Assembly: GCF_040183065.1 (NCBI RefSeq) | Contig: NC_091117.1 | Location: 121,354,226-121,418,225 of the forward strand | Length of the DNA stretch: 64,000 nt | Direction: 5' to 3' | Source of the DNA: Periplaneta americana | Lineage: Eukaryota; Arthropoda; Insecta; Blattodea; Blattidae | Shown here: piece after piece, positions 43,639-55,134 of the stretch | How the letters are laid out: each line of letters begins with the position of its first letter | How positions within the stretch are numbered: the first letter of the stretch is position 1 | Made by a program: the position numbers and the translations under genes | The notes under the pieces: generated by a model | What the model saw: the letters and a program-made list of their open reading frames with translations, nothing else | What the model was told of the DNA's origin: nothing | Database searches by the model: none

Positions 43639-45027
43639 TATAAGAAAAGGAAGAAGAGAGTTTTGTGTTTTTGTTTATTTTTGATGCTATATTGTGTCCT
43701 ACGTTTGTAAAATGAGCATTAAGTTCGTTTGCAATATCATAATGATTCTTAATAATTGAGCCAGCTTTATTTACTATTTCCATAATACTGCAGCTTTTAT
43801 TTGTTGAAACGTTAGTAGCTTCGTTAATTCTGCCAAAATCTTTTGGGATCATTCCTATTGTTGACAAATTTCTCTGAGTAGTAACTAACTTTCATATTTC
43901 TTATAACGCAAGTTAAGATATTTCTGTACCTTTTATATTTTTTTGGTAAATCTTCATTCAAAGGTTCACGTTTTACTTTTTTGGATAGTCTGTCTCTTGT
44001 GCGTATTGATTTAACAATACCCGAAGTGATCCAGGGTTTTATTTTTTTATATTTACTGGGTACATTATTACAAGTATGAAAGGTATATTTAGTTATTAGA
44101 TCGCGGAGTATTTTGTAAAAATTTTGAAAACTAATTTCAGCGTTTTGGCAATCAAAAACCGTTCCCCAGGTCTCTGAGCTAATATTTGCGACTAAGTCTT
44201 TGTAATTAATATGTTGCTTGCAATTATTGTGTGAATTTATGATGGGATCCTTAATAATATTTTTAGCAGTGATAGTGACTAGTCCAAATACCATATAATG
44301 GTCTGTAATTGCACTATTATATATTCCAGATTTAAAATCTAAGTTAATAGATGTTTTGAAGAATATATGATCAAGGCATGCATTATATCGAGTAGGAGCA
44401 TTTAAGTATTTCAAAAAACCATATTCATGCATAATATTCAAAATAATATCTGTTGCCAGAGTTATCTAAATTGTTTTCTAAAATTTGAATATTAATGTCA
44501 CCTGAAATAACATGATTTTTAACGTCTTTTAGTTCATACAAAGATTGTTCAAAGCTATCCAGGAAATCAATTTGGCAGTTATTTGGAGATCTGTAAATTG
44601 CTGTTAGAGAAAATGGAGTATCGCCTATAGAAAAGTCAAAATGAATAGAGTTACAGTGATTAAATTCTATATCCTTTAAGCATACGGTAATATTATCTTT
44701 AAAATATACCACTATCCCATCAGATTTATTATATTTATTTATTTTAACGTATTTATTATAGCCAAGTAAGTCAAAACCATTATCATGATCAATCCAGGCT
44801 TCAGTAAGAACTATTATATCGAAAAAGAAAGTAAAATTTTCTAGTAATACACAAAATTCATCATAATTTTTATTTATACTATGAATATTTAGGTGAAGAA
44901 TCTTTAAATGTGATAAACTAGTGCTAATATAATTGTTACAGAGAGCGAGGTCTTCAAAATTTTCTGTGGCGTTGTTGTTTTCGTGGTAGTACTGGTTAAG
45001 TTTATTTATAATAGTATTGTGTTCCAT
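42080..45027 (-). pseudogene. LINE ORF2: endonuclease and reverse transcriptase
   Basis: Minus-strand pieces are in order. 45027-44425 is the start of the apurinic endonuclease (LKILHLNIHSINKNYDEFCV, IVLTEAWIDHDNG, VISGDINIQIL). 44441-43824 is the end of the endonuclease (NAPTRYNACLDHIFFKTS, AITDHYMVFGLV) and a connector. A (GAT)n run at 43599-43636 lies in the linker. 43559-43314 holds APGVDGITTRTLKMI and LSNYRPISLLPSVSKLLE. 43231-42527 holds the reverse transcriptase core (FLDIQKAFDTVDHNIL, GVPQGTVLGPLLFLIYINDL, IFAYADDTAVIFSG). 42512-42080 holds the C-terminal part, with NYGPRLYNSVLENNPDL. About five frame changes separate the pieces, so the copy is dead although all domains are present. 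Confidence 0.9.
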
Positions 45028-45085
45028 TGTTAGTTAACATTAAGAAAATACTAGAAAGTAAACGTTTGGAATAGTGTGCAAAACT

Positions 45086-45557
45086 TTACAGGTTGTTTAT
45101 GTCATATGTACTACTTATCTTAATAACCGGACTTCTTTCTTCTCTGCGAACCCTTGTCCAGACGAATTGGTAGCCTTTGTTCCTGGCGGCATCTCTTGCG
45201 CTATTCAGCAGACTTCTAGTCGCGGCTGTTAAATGGTCCCCTGCTGAGAACCTTCCGGTAGGTAGACTCTCGTTCAACTTCTGAAGTGATATGCCGGGTC
45301 CGTTGTTGTCCTTTCGCGCCTCGTTCTTGTAGCACTGCAACCATTCATCCTTGCTCCTTCTCCTCATGAAACGGATGACAATGGGTCGTGGTTTACCTGG
45401 CTTGGATGGCAGTCGATGCGCTACACTGATGTCCGGGACGTATTGAGTGCCTCCAATGGCTACTGACACATTGTCTATCACTTCGTATACGTTTTCATTA
45501 GGAGCTTCTGGCACTCCAAAAACAACGACATTGTGTCTACGTGAATACTGTTGTAGT
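45086..45557 (-). pseudogene. LINE ORF1, FP25K-like C-terminal half
   Basis: The minus strand reads LQQYSRRHNVVVFGVPEAPN, then VIDNVSVAIGGTQYVPDISV and AHRLPSKPGKPRPIVIRFMR. YQFVWTRVRREERSPVIKIS follows, ending TYDINNL. The 'QYSRRnn..i.GiPE ... vHRlp......piIv+F' order matches the FP25K-like domain found in ORF1 of many insect LINEs, which is related to a baculovirus protein family. About 155 codons are open. The stop is 58 nt before the ORF2 ATG. Confidence 0.8.
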
Positions 45558-46258
45558 CGAGTCCCTACAGCCGAGGCTGCGCAGAAGTTTAGAGTAGGGA
45601 CAAATTGAAGCTTGCGTCCGCCGCCATGCTTTGGGAGAAGCACCGGCCAGCAGACGGCTGCACTATACAATGCTGAATGTTTAATATATATGTTTGGTGT
45701 CTCTTATAAATCAATCTGAATGGATACATGAAAAAAAAGAATCTTATTAACATTTAAAGCGACCACGTTAAGGACACAATCAAGCTTAGTTACCGTTAGT
45801 TTGACATGAAACGAAAGAAAACTGTAACCATTTGATACCGTAACTAAAGATGTTGTATAGTTATTTCACAACATATAGAGCGAACAGAAATACAAATGCA
45901 TATTGTAGTAATAGTGCAGATGAAAAGAAAATTATTAGTATTAATTATTATTAACAAAACACTGCCTGTGTAAGACGTTACATTAGGCCCTTATTGTAAA
46001 CACGTTTGCTTTGATGTGGACGAGAAATGAACAATTATTATTTATTCTCTTCCATATCACATAATATAGGCCTACACCTGTAAAATAGAAACACGTACCG
46101 TACCTAATGTTTTAGTTAGAAATATAAGTAGGCCTACCGTGCAATAGCATATTATATTATCACAGCTGTAATATGAAATAAACGTTACATGCATGAATTA
46201 GTCAATTAGTTATATAATAGAACTCAGGCCTAGTGTACAGAACATCTTGCCTATTGAT

Positions 46259-46259
<1 letters not shown>

Positions 46260-46323
<64 letters not shown>
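46260..46323. repeat. (ATT)n microsatellite
   Basis: About 21 perfect ATT units inside the DNA element. Confidence 0.95.
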
Positions 46324-46487
46324 GACTCCGTTAAATATTGTCTTACAACATTTTTATGTAAAGTCGTGTTGTACTGGTAACCTTAAGCTGTGTGCTAACA
46401 TCTGCTCTTTATGTAGTATTTTCTTTTATTTGGTTATTTAATGACGCTGTATCAACTACTAGATTATTTAGCATCGATGGTATTGAT

Positions 46488-46640
46488 GATAGTGAGATGA
46501 TATTTGGCGAGACGAGGCCAAGGATCCGCCATAGATTACCTGACATTCACCTTACGGTTGGGGATATAAGAAAAAACCTAGCCAGGAAATCAGCGGGAAT
46601 CGAACCCGCGACCGAGCGCGACTCCGGACCGACAGTCCTT
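46488..46640 (-). mobile_element. tRNA-derived SINE, partial, minus strand
   Basis: The minus strand has GGTCGCGGGTTCGATTCCCG (B box). The core follows (CTGATTTCCTGGCTAGGTTT, CAACCGTAAGGTGAATGTCA, GGTAATCTATGGCGGATCC). It shares this core with the SINEs at 28345 and 32651. The A-box side is incomplete. Confidence 0.75.
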
Positions 46641-46888
46641 AGTCCAGTAAATCTTTATGTACTTTTATGATCAGTTTAATAAGTTTAAAATATGATTATC
46701 GGGAGGAATCTGGGATCCATTTTCTAAAATATGTTCCTATAAGTGTGGAAAGATTGTACAAGTGTTCTACTTCTAGAGAACATTGTTTTCACACGATGTA
46801 AGAGTGGGTGATAATATGCTATTGAACTGTCAACATCTGTATAATCGCTCTTTCACTTAAGTGGCTAATTTCTATAATCTCAGATGAT

Positions 46889-46889
46889 G

Positions 46890-46972
<83 letters not shown>
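46889..46972. repeat. (TAG)n microsatellite
   Basis: About 28 TAG units, among the longest trinucleotide runs in the window. Confidence 0.95.
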
Positions 46973-46973
<1 letters not shown>

Positions 46974-47274
46974 TTTATTTAACCTGGTATGACAAGACTC
47001 CTATTATTCTTTCGTTAAAAAAAATAAAAGAAATTTTGTTTACTGCTGGTAGGCTACGTACCACAAATTGAGTCTTTAGATTTATTACACCATATTTTTC
47101 TTAATGATTTAACAACTAAGCCAGCAATGAATACAATCACATTTTGACAATATTGTGTCATTGAGAATGATGTAAGAATGAGGGAATTGCAATCAATGTC
47201 TGCAGTAGAAGAGTCATATCGCCTCTGATTCTCAAAACACTGAGGATTATTATTACAGTGCGTTAGGTGTTTGG

Positions 47275-47602
47275 AAAATACCATTGAGTATATAGACATT
47301 TTTAGCGGAGAACCTTCTCTTTGTAATATAATTTAAATAAATTATTTACGTATTTTCTAACGTATATAAAATAACATAAGTAAAAATATTCCATTTATTC
47401 GGTGATAGGAAATAGAAATAAACCAATGTCTATTTACGAGCAATATAAGGCGTTTATATTTAAAACAATGCTTAGTTACAACATTTAGATTTACTTCTGT
47501 TATTTTATATTATACGTTGGAAAATACGTAAATAAGTTTAGTTATATTACAGTGAAGGAGGAAATCCACTAAGAAAACGCCTATATACTCAATGGTATTT
47601 TC
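47275..47602. repeat. foldback (MITE-like) hairpin
   Basis: A perfect 22-bp outer inverted repeat starts GAAAATACCATTGAGTATAT at 47275-47296 and 47581-47602. It continues as imperfect arms of about 110 bp (TTACGTATTTTCTAACGTAT and TATACGTTGGAAAATACGTA are opposite arms), with a loop of about 100 bp. There is no coding content. A target duplication is not evident. Confidence 0.7.
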
Positions 47603-47748
47603 TGAACTCCGAATGCTTTATAGAAACAATCATTCGTGCTCCCCAAACATGGCGTAACGCGAACCTGCGCGAGACGTTTCAAATTTGTACACGATACCAG
47701 CGCCAATTGTGTGTCTAGATATATAACTACAACGTCTTTGGTTGTAGT

Positions 47749-48019
47749 TCACCTATCTCCTGCTTCAGCAATTCGTTCTCCTTCGTTAGATTTCTGATTT
47801 CTTCTTTTGCTGCCTTAGCTCCTCGTTAAAGACATCAAATTTATTCGAAATAAATTCCACGGATTTCTTCAGGTCACTCACTTCCGTGTTAATGAAGGAT
47901 TTGAACTCCTCAAACATTTTCTTCATTGAATTGATTATAACACTATTATCGTCCGCCACTTTTTTTTCCTCGGATGTCGATGCGTCACTTTTGTTGTTCC
48001 CTGTTTGCTTCCTAACCAT
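47749..48019 (-). pseudogene. LINE ORF1, N-terminal coiled-coil half
   Basis: From ATG 48019 the minus strand reads MVRKQTGNNKSDASTSEEKK, then MKKMFEEFKSFINTEVSDLK and SVEFISNKFDVFNEEL. One frame change near 47815 is followed by EIRNLTKENELLKQEIGEL. The heptad pattern predicts a coiled coil, as in LINE ORF1 proteins that trimerise or bind RNA. The last codons before the insert (GAA CTA CAA) join directly to CAG TAT TCA at 45550, giving the canonical ELQQYSRR junction. Confidence 0.75.
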
Positions 48020-48059
48020 TTTCACTTTTATGACTCTCTGGGAGCGTTACAAAAACACG

Positions 48060-48945
48060 TCTGTCCTTCACTGCTGCTCGAACTGAACTGGGAGCTACAA
48101 TTTTACACTTTTTTATCCGTGGTTAGCAGTAGACAGTCATAAGTCTGCAAATGTGGGAAGGAAAATGTTGTGCACTTTTCATTATTTGCCCAATGCGTTT
48201 ACGTAGTATTTCCAGCGTTATTTTGATGCGCTTTCGATATAACAAATACAGTACCAGATGTGCTTTCAATGTTCTCCGATGGGATAAAAATTAACAATCC
48301 ACAACATCGGCAGCATTAAACAGTTCATAATATCAGTGAGTGAGAGCAATCACTTAGTTAGATGACAATTTTATTAGGTTTGTGTGGATGTATGGACGGT
48401 TGGTGGATTTTATGTTCACAAGCTTAGTGATATTTATTGGTTTTCCACAGCGTTGAATACCTTAATGTGTAAAGTTGTTGCTGTTGCCAAAGTATTGAGA
48501 TTTAACCCTACAAACGTGATATTTTATCACACAGAATTGAAAGTGCGAATAAAACACCTTTTTTCCGTCGGGTGGCTGTGCAGTACCATCTACATACAAT
48601 ATGTATGGAAATATTGGCAGGTTATATCGTCTACTCCCTGAATGCATGTAATCGTATTAATTTAATCAAGTTATAGACAGGGTCACCGATTTTTGCGTTT
48701 GCCTTTGATTTTGAAACCCAGTGTTCGAACGCTGTTAGACCTGTTACCGTATTTCAAAAGTTACCTACTTACTGTCTCGCGTTAGTTTGTATTCTGTTTA
48801 TCCCGTCTTATTCTTTATCTCATTGTCAGTAAGAAAAATACCAGCTGCAATATAGTACAGCTTAGCGGTAAGAAAATAAAACAGACACGTTACAAATCAC
48901 CACCACTAATGCTGTTACCATCTATGCCACAATTAAAGTGTCTTC
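48060..48945. other. LINE 5' flank and intergenic
   Basis: The first 60-100 bp upstream of ORF1 may be the LINE 5' UTR. The remainder has no recognisable gene or repeat. Confidence 0.4.
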
Positions 48946-48949
48946 ATCA

Positions 48950-49230
48950 CAGTCCATTGAGACCCACAGGCTGGCGGGAGGATTTAAGGCTCCCACCTGG
49001 ACAGACAACTGCTAGCAAATGGGAATAGGAATGCCAGTTCTACGTTCCCCCTGCTTTTATATGCAAGGAAATACCCCTGGTACTCTTTTACTTTAGAGGC
49101 TGAGTAATCCCCCAGAGCCATAGGTCGGTCGGTAGGATTAGGTTATTTGCGAAATTTCATGACCCCGTCGGGAATTGAACCCGCGACCTTCTGGCTTGCA
49201 TCGTTACTCCCTAACCCTGATATTGCCATG
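48950..49230 (-). mobile_element. SINE-like dispersed repeat with tRNA B box
   Basis: It contains GGTACTCTTTTACTTTAGAG and GCTGAGTAATCCCCCAG, similar to 12306-12545. The minus strand carries AGGTCGCGGGTTCAATTCCC, a tRNA B box. It is followed by a (TAC)n run. Confidence 0.55.
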
Positions 49231-49297
49231 CTTCCCGCTGCATCATAACTACAAATTACTAATATTAATGCTATATCGTCACACTGCTACAAGTATT

Positions 49298-49299
49298 AG

Positions 49300-49359
<60 letters not shown>

Positions 49360-49396
49360 CATCGTAACTACCACCACCACCACCACCACCACCACC
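49298..49396. repeat. (TAC)n and (CAC)n microsatellites
   Basis: About 20 TAC/ACT units at 49298-49359, then CAC units at 49369-49396. Confidence 0.95.
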
Positions 49397-49399
49397 ATT

Positions 49400-51155
49400 G
49401 ATGAAACAGTCCAAGATACACAGTCAGATGAATATGACACTGTAACAAAAGCCTAATGTAATTTTCCGGTAATTATTTGACTATACTTATCTGCTCTTCA
49501 TTACTCTCTCCAAACTTCTTAAAAATGATCAAATTTGAACATGTCACTTGGGTTATACAGCATCCGGTCCCCCAGCTTCAAGTTATAACTCTCTCTGTGT
49601 GTTATTTATAATTAAACACTCGTATATTAGTTATAATTAAATGTATTATAAGCCCACATAGTGTCTAAGAATGAATGTTGATTTTTTTAATAATTCCGTT
49701 AATATTTTAATGTACAAAAGGTGATCAGCGTAGGCTATTCTGAATCAAATTTTCCGAATACTTCTATTTCCCCTACCAATTACATTAGTCATTCCACTTC
49801 AGCTACCTTCAATATTATGGGCAGTTACAAAGCGCACTAGTATAAATTCTATAACAGTACTTTGTATTGATGTATAAAAGTAGTATTCACATTTACTTAG
49901 GCCTAAGTAAATGACTTTTATTTGAATTTCCACGCCAGAGGCTCGATCAAATCAGCGAGACCAATTAGGCCTTTCAACAGTAGTGTTGGAATGCGGTATT
50001 TTCTGGGGTGTTTTGAACTTCCCTAAAATAATTGGTATATTATTTACGCAATATTTCATCGCCTTTAATTGAAACATATAATTTGAAAAGAATTAAGTGA
50101 TTAAATAGAAATACAAATTTTCCTTTAGCTTCTATTCCTAGGCTATAAGATTAGTAAAGTTCAAACTCTTACTGACACGGTAGACAATATTGACGCACCA
50201 ATTTCTCATGTATAAAAGGCTTAGTAAAGTTTAGAAGTAGATAGAACAGTGCTGATTGTATGAAATCGAATATACTTTAATTACACTTCTTGAAATATCC
50301 AACTAGTCTTCTAGTTCCTGTCCGATTTTGTGTAACACTTTACTGCATTATTGTAACTTACTTCAGTGCTCCTGAATCTAGAAATCCTTTACATAGTTCC
50401 ACAGGAAAAGGCGATTGTTTTTAAAGTCCAATCCAACGCACTTACGGGGATAATTGGAAACAAAAGTGCAATACACGCAGCTACGTTCAATCTCTTAATA
50501 CATCGATAAATAAAACTGCCTATAATAAAATTTTGTAGTTAACACATATTCCGCATATTTCAAAACCTCCGTTGCACTGTTCCATTGTTGGTATGGCAAA
50601 CGAAGCATTGCCACTTTTGTTGCTTTCACAGTCACAACATAAAACACATTACACAGGAAAACCACGTACAATACATGCAATGCTTTTATCTTAAGAGAGG
50701 CGAGTATTATAATGTTGATTTCCTCTACAATACAATATGAAATAGATGCATGACATATTACGAATTTAACATATTAGACTACATAATTAAATATTTGCAT
50801 CGACTTATGGGCACTGTACTTTAATAACATACGATATTTTAATGTTCAGTTAAATATCAGTAATTAAATTAAATTAATAATAGTGGCATATATTAACTTC
50901 TGATTATTATAAGAAAAAAAAGTCTCAACGAGAATTTATACGCATATTCCTAACAAAGAGAGAGTACAGCGAGAAGCTGCATTAAGTCCATAGCAGCTTA
51001 CGTATGAGGTGAGCTGTAATGGAACGGGTATCATCAGCTGCAGCTGATTCTTTGTTGCCGGTTAATACAACCCAAATGACTAAACATTCTGAAAATAAAA
51101 TAAAACAATATAAAAATAATTACAAAATGGATTAAATTCTCTGCAAAGCAAGTAA
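49400..51155. other. intergenic, nothing recognised
   Basis: AT-rich, no supported gene, repeat family or inverted repeat pair. Confidence 0.5.
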
Positions 51156-51160
51156 TAGAC

Positions 51161-51502
51161 CTAGGAACTTCGGACTTCAGGAGTCAAAGTTACTTCCAGG
51201 TCCCAATGATGACCAACGAAACTAGTAGCATCAGTGCTGTAATTCCTTTTACTTTCATGAAAGCTCGGCAGTGAATTCTGTTTTCTCATTCCAACTCCTT
51301 GCTTGTTCTTTAGCTTCATTTCTGAGTGTACTGTACTAGGTGATTCTAGGTCTTGTGTACATCTTCCTTGGGGATTCCGGTGAAAAGCTGCTTTGGTAAT
51401 ATTACCATCTTCTCTCCGCACTTCATGAGATTCTGGAGTTCGGACGTCAAAAGAAGTTAATGCCATTTCCGGATCCCGTATGAGACACACGAAATTCGCC
51501 AC
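51161..51502 (-). CDS. unrecognised minus-strand ORF, possible exon
   Basis: About 113 codons are open on the minus strand. There is no ATG at the start of the frame; the first is the Met in PEMALTSFDVRTPESHEVRR. The peptide continues AFHRNPQGRCTQDLESPSTV and SFVGHHWDLEVTLTPEVRSS, then a stop. It is hydrophilic, of mixed composition, without repeats or transposon motifs. No domain is recognised. It could be a terminal exon of a host gene whose other exons lie elsewhere, or a fragment of an unknown repeat. An acceptor site directly upstream is not clear. Confidence 0.25.
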   Translation of the reverse strand: MANFVCLIRDPEMALTSFDVRTPESHEVRREDGNITKAAFHRNPQGRCTQDLESPSTVHSEMKLKNKQGVGMRKQNSLPSFHESKRNYSTDATSFVGHHWDLEVTLTPEVRSS

Positions 51503-51821
51503 AAGGCTTAGTTAGTTACCCTGGCTTAAAGCTGGATTCTTAACGTCGTTACTCTGGTCAACAGGCTTTTTTTTTATTAAGAAGGGCACTGTATTCCTAA
51601 TAACATGCAAGAAATTATTCCACTTTGACTGAACTGAAAATATTACAAGTGCTGAATAAATTAACGTTTCGGCATGGCCCTCTTCGTGCCCTTCTTTTCA
51701 CATGGCCTTCTTTATTATTCCGAAGAAGATTCTTTTTCTGTTTCTGTTTCTTCTTTCTTTTCTTATATTACAAGGTTACATTATATACCGTAAGAAGATA
51801 CACAAAAAGGATACAAAGTTA

Positions 51822-54800
51822 TTATATACATTTCAGGAATTGTGTATAATTTTTGTAGGTTTTGCCTCTATTCAACAGTTTTTCTTTTTCAGTTTGCATG
51901 TAATTTTTGTATGTGTCAATAGACACATCCTCTGGAGAACACAATACAAAACTCACCGTGTGTGCAAGCATCCACACACATGAGAAATGCCGAGAGCGAT
52001 GAGCTAGAAGAAAATCCGGTAAGATGAGAATTTCTGGTTTAAAACAAGTGTAACTTGAGATCTTTATCGGTTGCAGATATTGTGTGAGTTGATACCAGAT
52101 TGGTTGGACTCTGATGCATTCGCTAAGTTTATGTACAAGAGTTTCAGTTTGTCCACAGTGGAGACACTTGTCATCTTGGGAAAGATGAATTCTAAACAGT
52201 CGTAACCGAGTAGGGATGATGTCATGTACCACCGAAAACCAATTAGATTTTATTCTCGCGGATACAATTGACGCACTAATGTTCTTCCAAATACGACTGA
52301 AGTTAACACTGGTTGGGTTATTCCTCATTATGCTCATTTGCGTTACCGATTTATTATACATCTCTTCAAGTTGTAGGTATGACGTCTGTTTAGTTATTGC
52401 ATATCGATCTTGTAGATAACTGCAGTCCAGAAGATATATTTGGAGGTAATTTATATGTTTAGGTATGAGACTTAAGTTGGGAGGGATTTGCAAATCGATA
52501 GAATTTCTCCATTCAGAAAACCAGGCAGCTGTAAAACTTGCATTTTGTTTTTCCATTTGCAGACTTCTATATAAGAATAAGTTCAGACATTTTAAATGCA
52601 TATTCCATAAACCAAGGCCTCCGTGTTCTGGGTCAAGATACAACGTCGAAATCGGGACCTTAAATATATATCCGCGCCAAATATACCACAAGATGGCCGC
52701 TGTGATTTGTCGAACATGCTTCTGAGGACAAATAATAACTTGTGCAATATACCATAACTGAGATAATATATATGTGTGTGGACAACCCATATACGTTCGT
52801 AGAGACTAATGTCACGCTGATACATGGCCTTTTCTAAAATTTTAATTTTATGCACAATGGGATCCCAGTTTAAGCTCTGCATCATTTTGACTTGACTATG
52901 ATAAACGAGTCCAAGGATTTTCATGTTGTCCACGGTCGTCAGGGGGTACACATTAGGTTGTTCGGCCAAAGGACCTATAGGTAATACATAGGATTTCTCG
53001 GTATTGATTTCAAGACCTGCAATATCTTTAAAGGGTGCAACTAGGTCCCATAATTTCTGTATATCATTATCATTCGATAAAACAACACTCACATCGTCAG
53101 CATACGCTTGTACTGTTAGTGTATATGAACCTATGCTAACTCCAGATAACCTGTCATTCAGAAGATAGAGGAGAGGGTTTAACACAAGGGAGAATAATAC
53201 CGTGGAGGCAGGGCACCCTTGACGAATAGAGTGTGTTACAGGAATATTGGAAGTTAAGTAGCCGTTGATTTGTAGGGCAGAACACGTATCAGTGTACAAA
53301 CACCGCACATAGTTTATCATTTTTTCACTTATGCCATGCCATCTCATTGCTTCATATAAATACTTATGCTGAACGCTGTCAAATGCACGTCGGAAGTCTA
53401 AGGACACAATGACAGCTGCTTTATTGGCATGATTACAGTGTGCTACTACATCTCGCAAAGCACAATTCACATCAAATATAGACCGTCCAGTGACGCCACA
53501 ACTCTGTGCAGGGTGAATTAATTTCGGTAAGAATTGCTTAAGACGATTCGTCAGGACACGAGCCAGAAGCTTGTAATCATAATTAAGGAGAGTGATAGGA
53601 CGATAATCACTGAGTTCTGCTTTTCTTCCTTTCTTTGGTATTAATACCACGATGCCTTGTTTTTGTGATGTACACAAACGGCCTCTTTGTAAAATAACAT
53701 TATACACATTAGTAAGCTCTTGACTTATGCAGTCCCAAAAAACATAATAGAATTCATGTGGCAGTCCATCAGACCCTGGTGTTCTTGATTTTTTACCGTG
53801 TAGTAAAGCTTCATAAATTTCCTCCTTCCTGATCGGCATCTCTAATGTAGTATTGTCTTGTGCATATAAACGTATCGGATTAGGTAAATTGAGTGAATTG
53901 AGACTATAATTATGTGAAGAATTATCTTGAAATATCTCAGTGTAATATTCTTTGAATGACCTAGCAATATCCGGTTGTGTATTCACTACTTGGCCATTCT
54001 TGTTCTAAACGTGTAAAATCATACCACTTCGACGTCTCTTTGACATCTTGATGAGATGGTAGAGATTGATGCGCTCGTTACTAATGTGATACGTATCTTT
54101 AGAACGAATTTGTAATCCCTGCATACGTTCCCTGTAAATACTGAGAATTTCAGCTTTATAGAAATGCATTTGCTTACGACGTTCTAGTGATGGTTGAGAT
54201 TGTTTCTGAATATCATAGATACAACGAAAATAGAAATTTATCAGATTTTCTTGATCTCTATATGCAGAAAGAGAAACTTGCTGGAAGAATTTTTTAATCT
54301 GTGGTTTCACGTATAAATCCCACCAATCGGCTATGTCCGTACATCTATTTTGTCGAAGGAGCCATGTCGACCAAAGATACTTAAAGGTTTCAATACAATC
54401 GGGATTCTGGAGAACTGGAGTGTTGAGTTTCCAGTAAGATTTCCGTTGTGGAATGAAGGCTACAGCCAAGGAAATATGCATTGCAATCGCTTCGTGATCA
54501 GTAAAAATGTCAGGTAAAACTTCTATGGACTGTATTCTGGACGTTATACCTTTCGTAGTATAGAATCTGTCTAGTCTAGAAGCGGAGACACTCGTGTAGA
54601 AGGTGAATTGCACATTTGTTCTCTTGGATATCCAGGCATCACTGAAATGTAAATTTTGTATTAAAACCTGAAGTGTGTTACTCGGACGAAATGTCCCAGT
54701 ACAATCCTCCCTTCGCAGTACACAGTTAAAATCACCTCCAAGGATCAGATATTGAGGCAGTGACCGCAATAAGTATGGAATCTCTTCTCTAAAAAAATAA

Positions 54801-55134
54801 TTCCTTTCCTATGTTTATTTGACCCTGAGGGCGCGTAGATATTACAAAAAGTGTGATTTTGGTACGTGCCACATATACCTCGTCCTGATGGAAGTTTCTG
54901 AATAGATTGTAGTTCTATGGCAGGTTTAGTTAAGATAGCTGTTCCTAACGGGTGGGTTCCGATATTAACATAAACATTATAATTGTAGATACCAATAAAA
55001 TCTGAATGACGTATTTCTTGCATAAAGAGAATGTCGATATCGTGTGCTTTCAGAAAATTATTGAGAGCATTGATTTTTGTTGGCGAGGAACTACCACCGA
55101 AATTTAGGGATGCTACTATCAACGTGAGCGTCAT
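51822..55134 (-). pseudogene. LINE ORF2: endonuclease, reverse transcriptase, C-terminal zinc motif
   Basis: From the ATG at 55134 the protein reads MTLTLIVASLNFGGSSSPTK and HDIDILFMQEIRHSDF (endonuclease). LPQYLILGGDFNCVLRREDC, SASRLDRFYTT and IFTDHEAIAMHI follow at 54769-54005. The reverse transcriptase is at 53986-52592, with SRTPGSDGLPHEFYYVFWD, LIPKKGRKAELSDYRPITLL, VIVSLDFRRAFDSVQHKYLY, IRQGCPASTVLFSLVLNPLL and VQAYADDVSVVLS. The C-terminal part at 52790-51822 contains CLHCGQTETLVHKLSEC, the Cys/His motif typical of L1/Tx1-type LINEs. About three frame changes join these parts. The QGCP motif, instead of GVPQGS, separates it from the other LINEs in the window. Confidence 0.9.

Larger units (their letters stand above)
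45558..47740. mobile_element. non-autonomous DNA element inserted in LINE ORF1, 8-bp target duplication
   Basis: Identical GTTGTAGT copies flank it at 45550-45557 and 47741-47748. Removal rejoins the LINE ORF1 codons for ELQQYSRR. The outermost bases are not clear inverted repeats. About 40 bp inside, GCCGCCATGCTTTGGGAG (left) and, in reverse complement, ACGCCATGTTTGGGGAG (right) correspond, preceded by ACAAATT-GAA in both. Eight-bp duplication fits hAT or a related superfamily. The interior has no coding sequence but holds a SINE, two microsatellites and a hairpin element. Confidence 0.75.
42080..48019 (-). mobile_element. bicistronic LINE (CR1/Jockey-like) interrupted by a DNA transposon
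   Basis: On the minus strand ORF1 begins at the ATG at 48019. It is interrupted at 47741/45557 by a 2183-bp insert and ends at 45086. ORF2 begins at 45027 and runs to about 42080. The uninterrupted element would be about 3.8 kb, close to full length. The 3' side trails into AT-rich sequence without an obvious poly(A). Confidence 0.85.

Noticed and set aside
46247-46441. Leu-run ORF, and the Thr-run ORF at 49175-49456
   Set aside because: Both are trinucleotide microsatellites read as codons.
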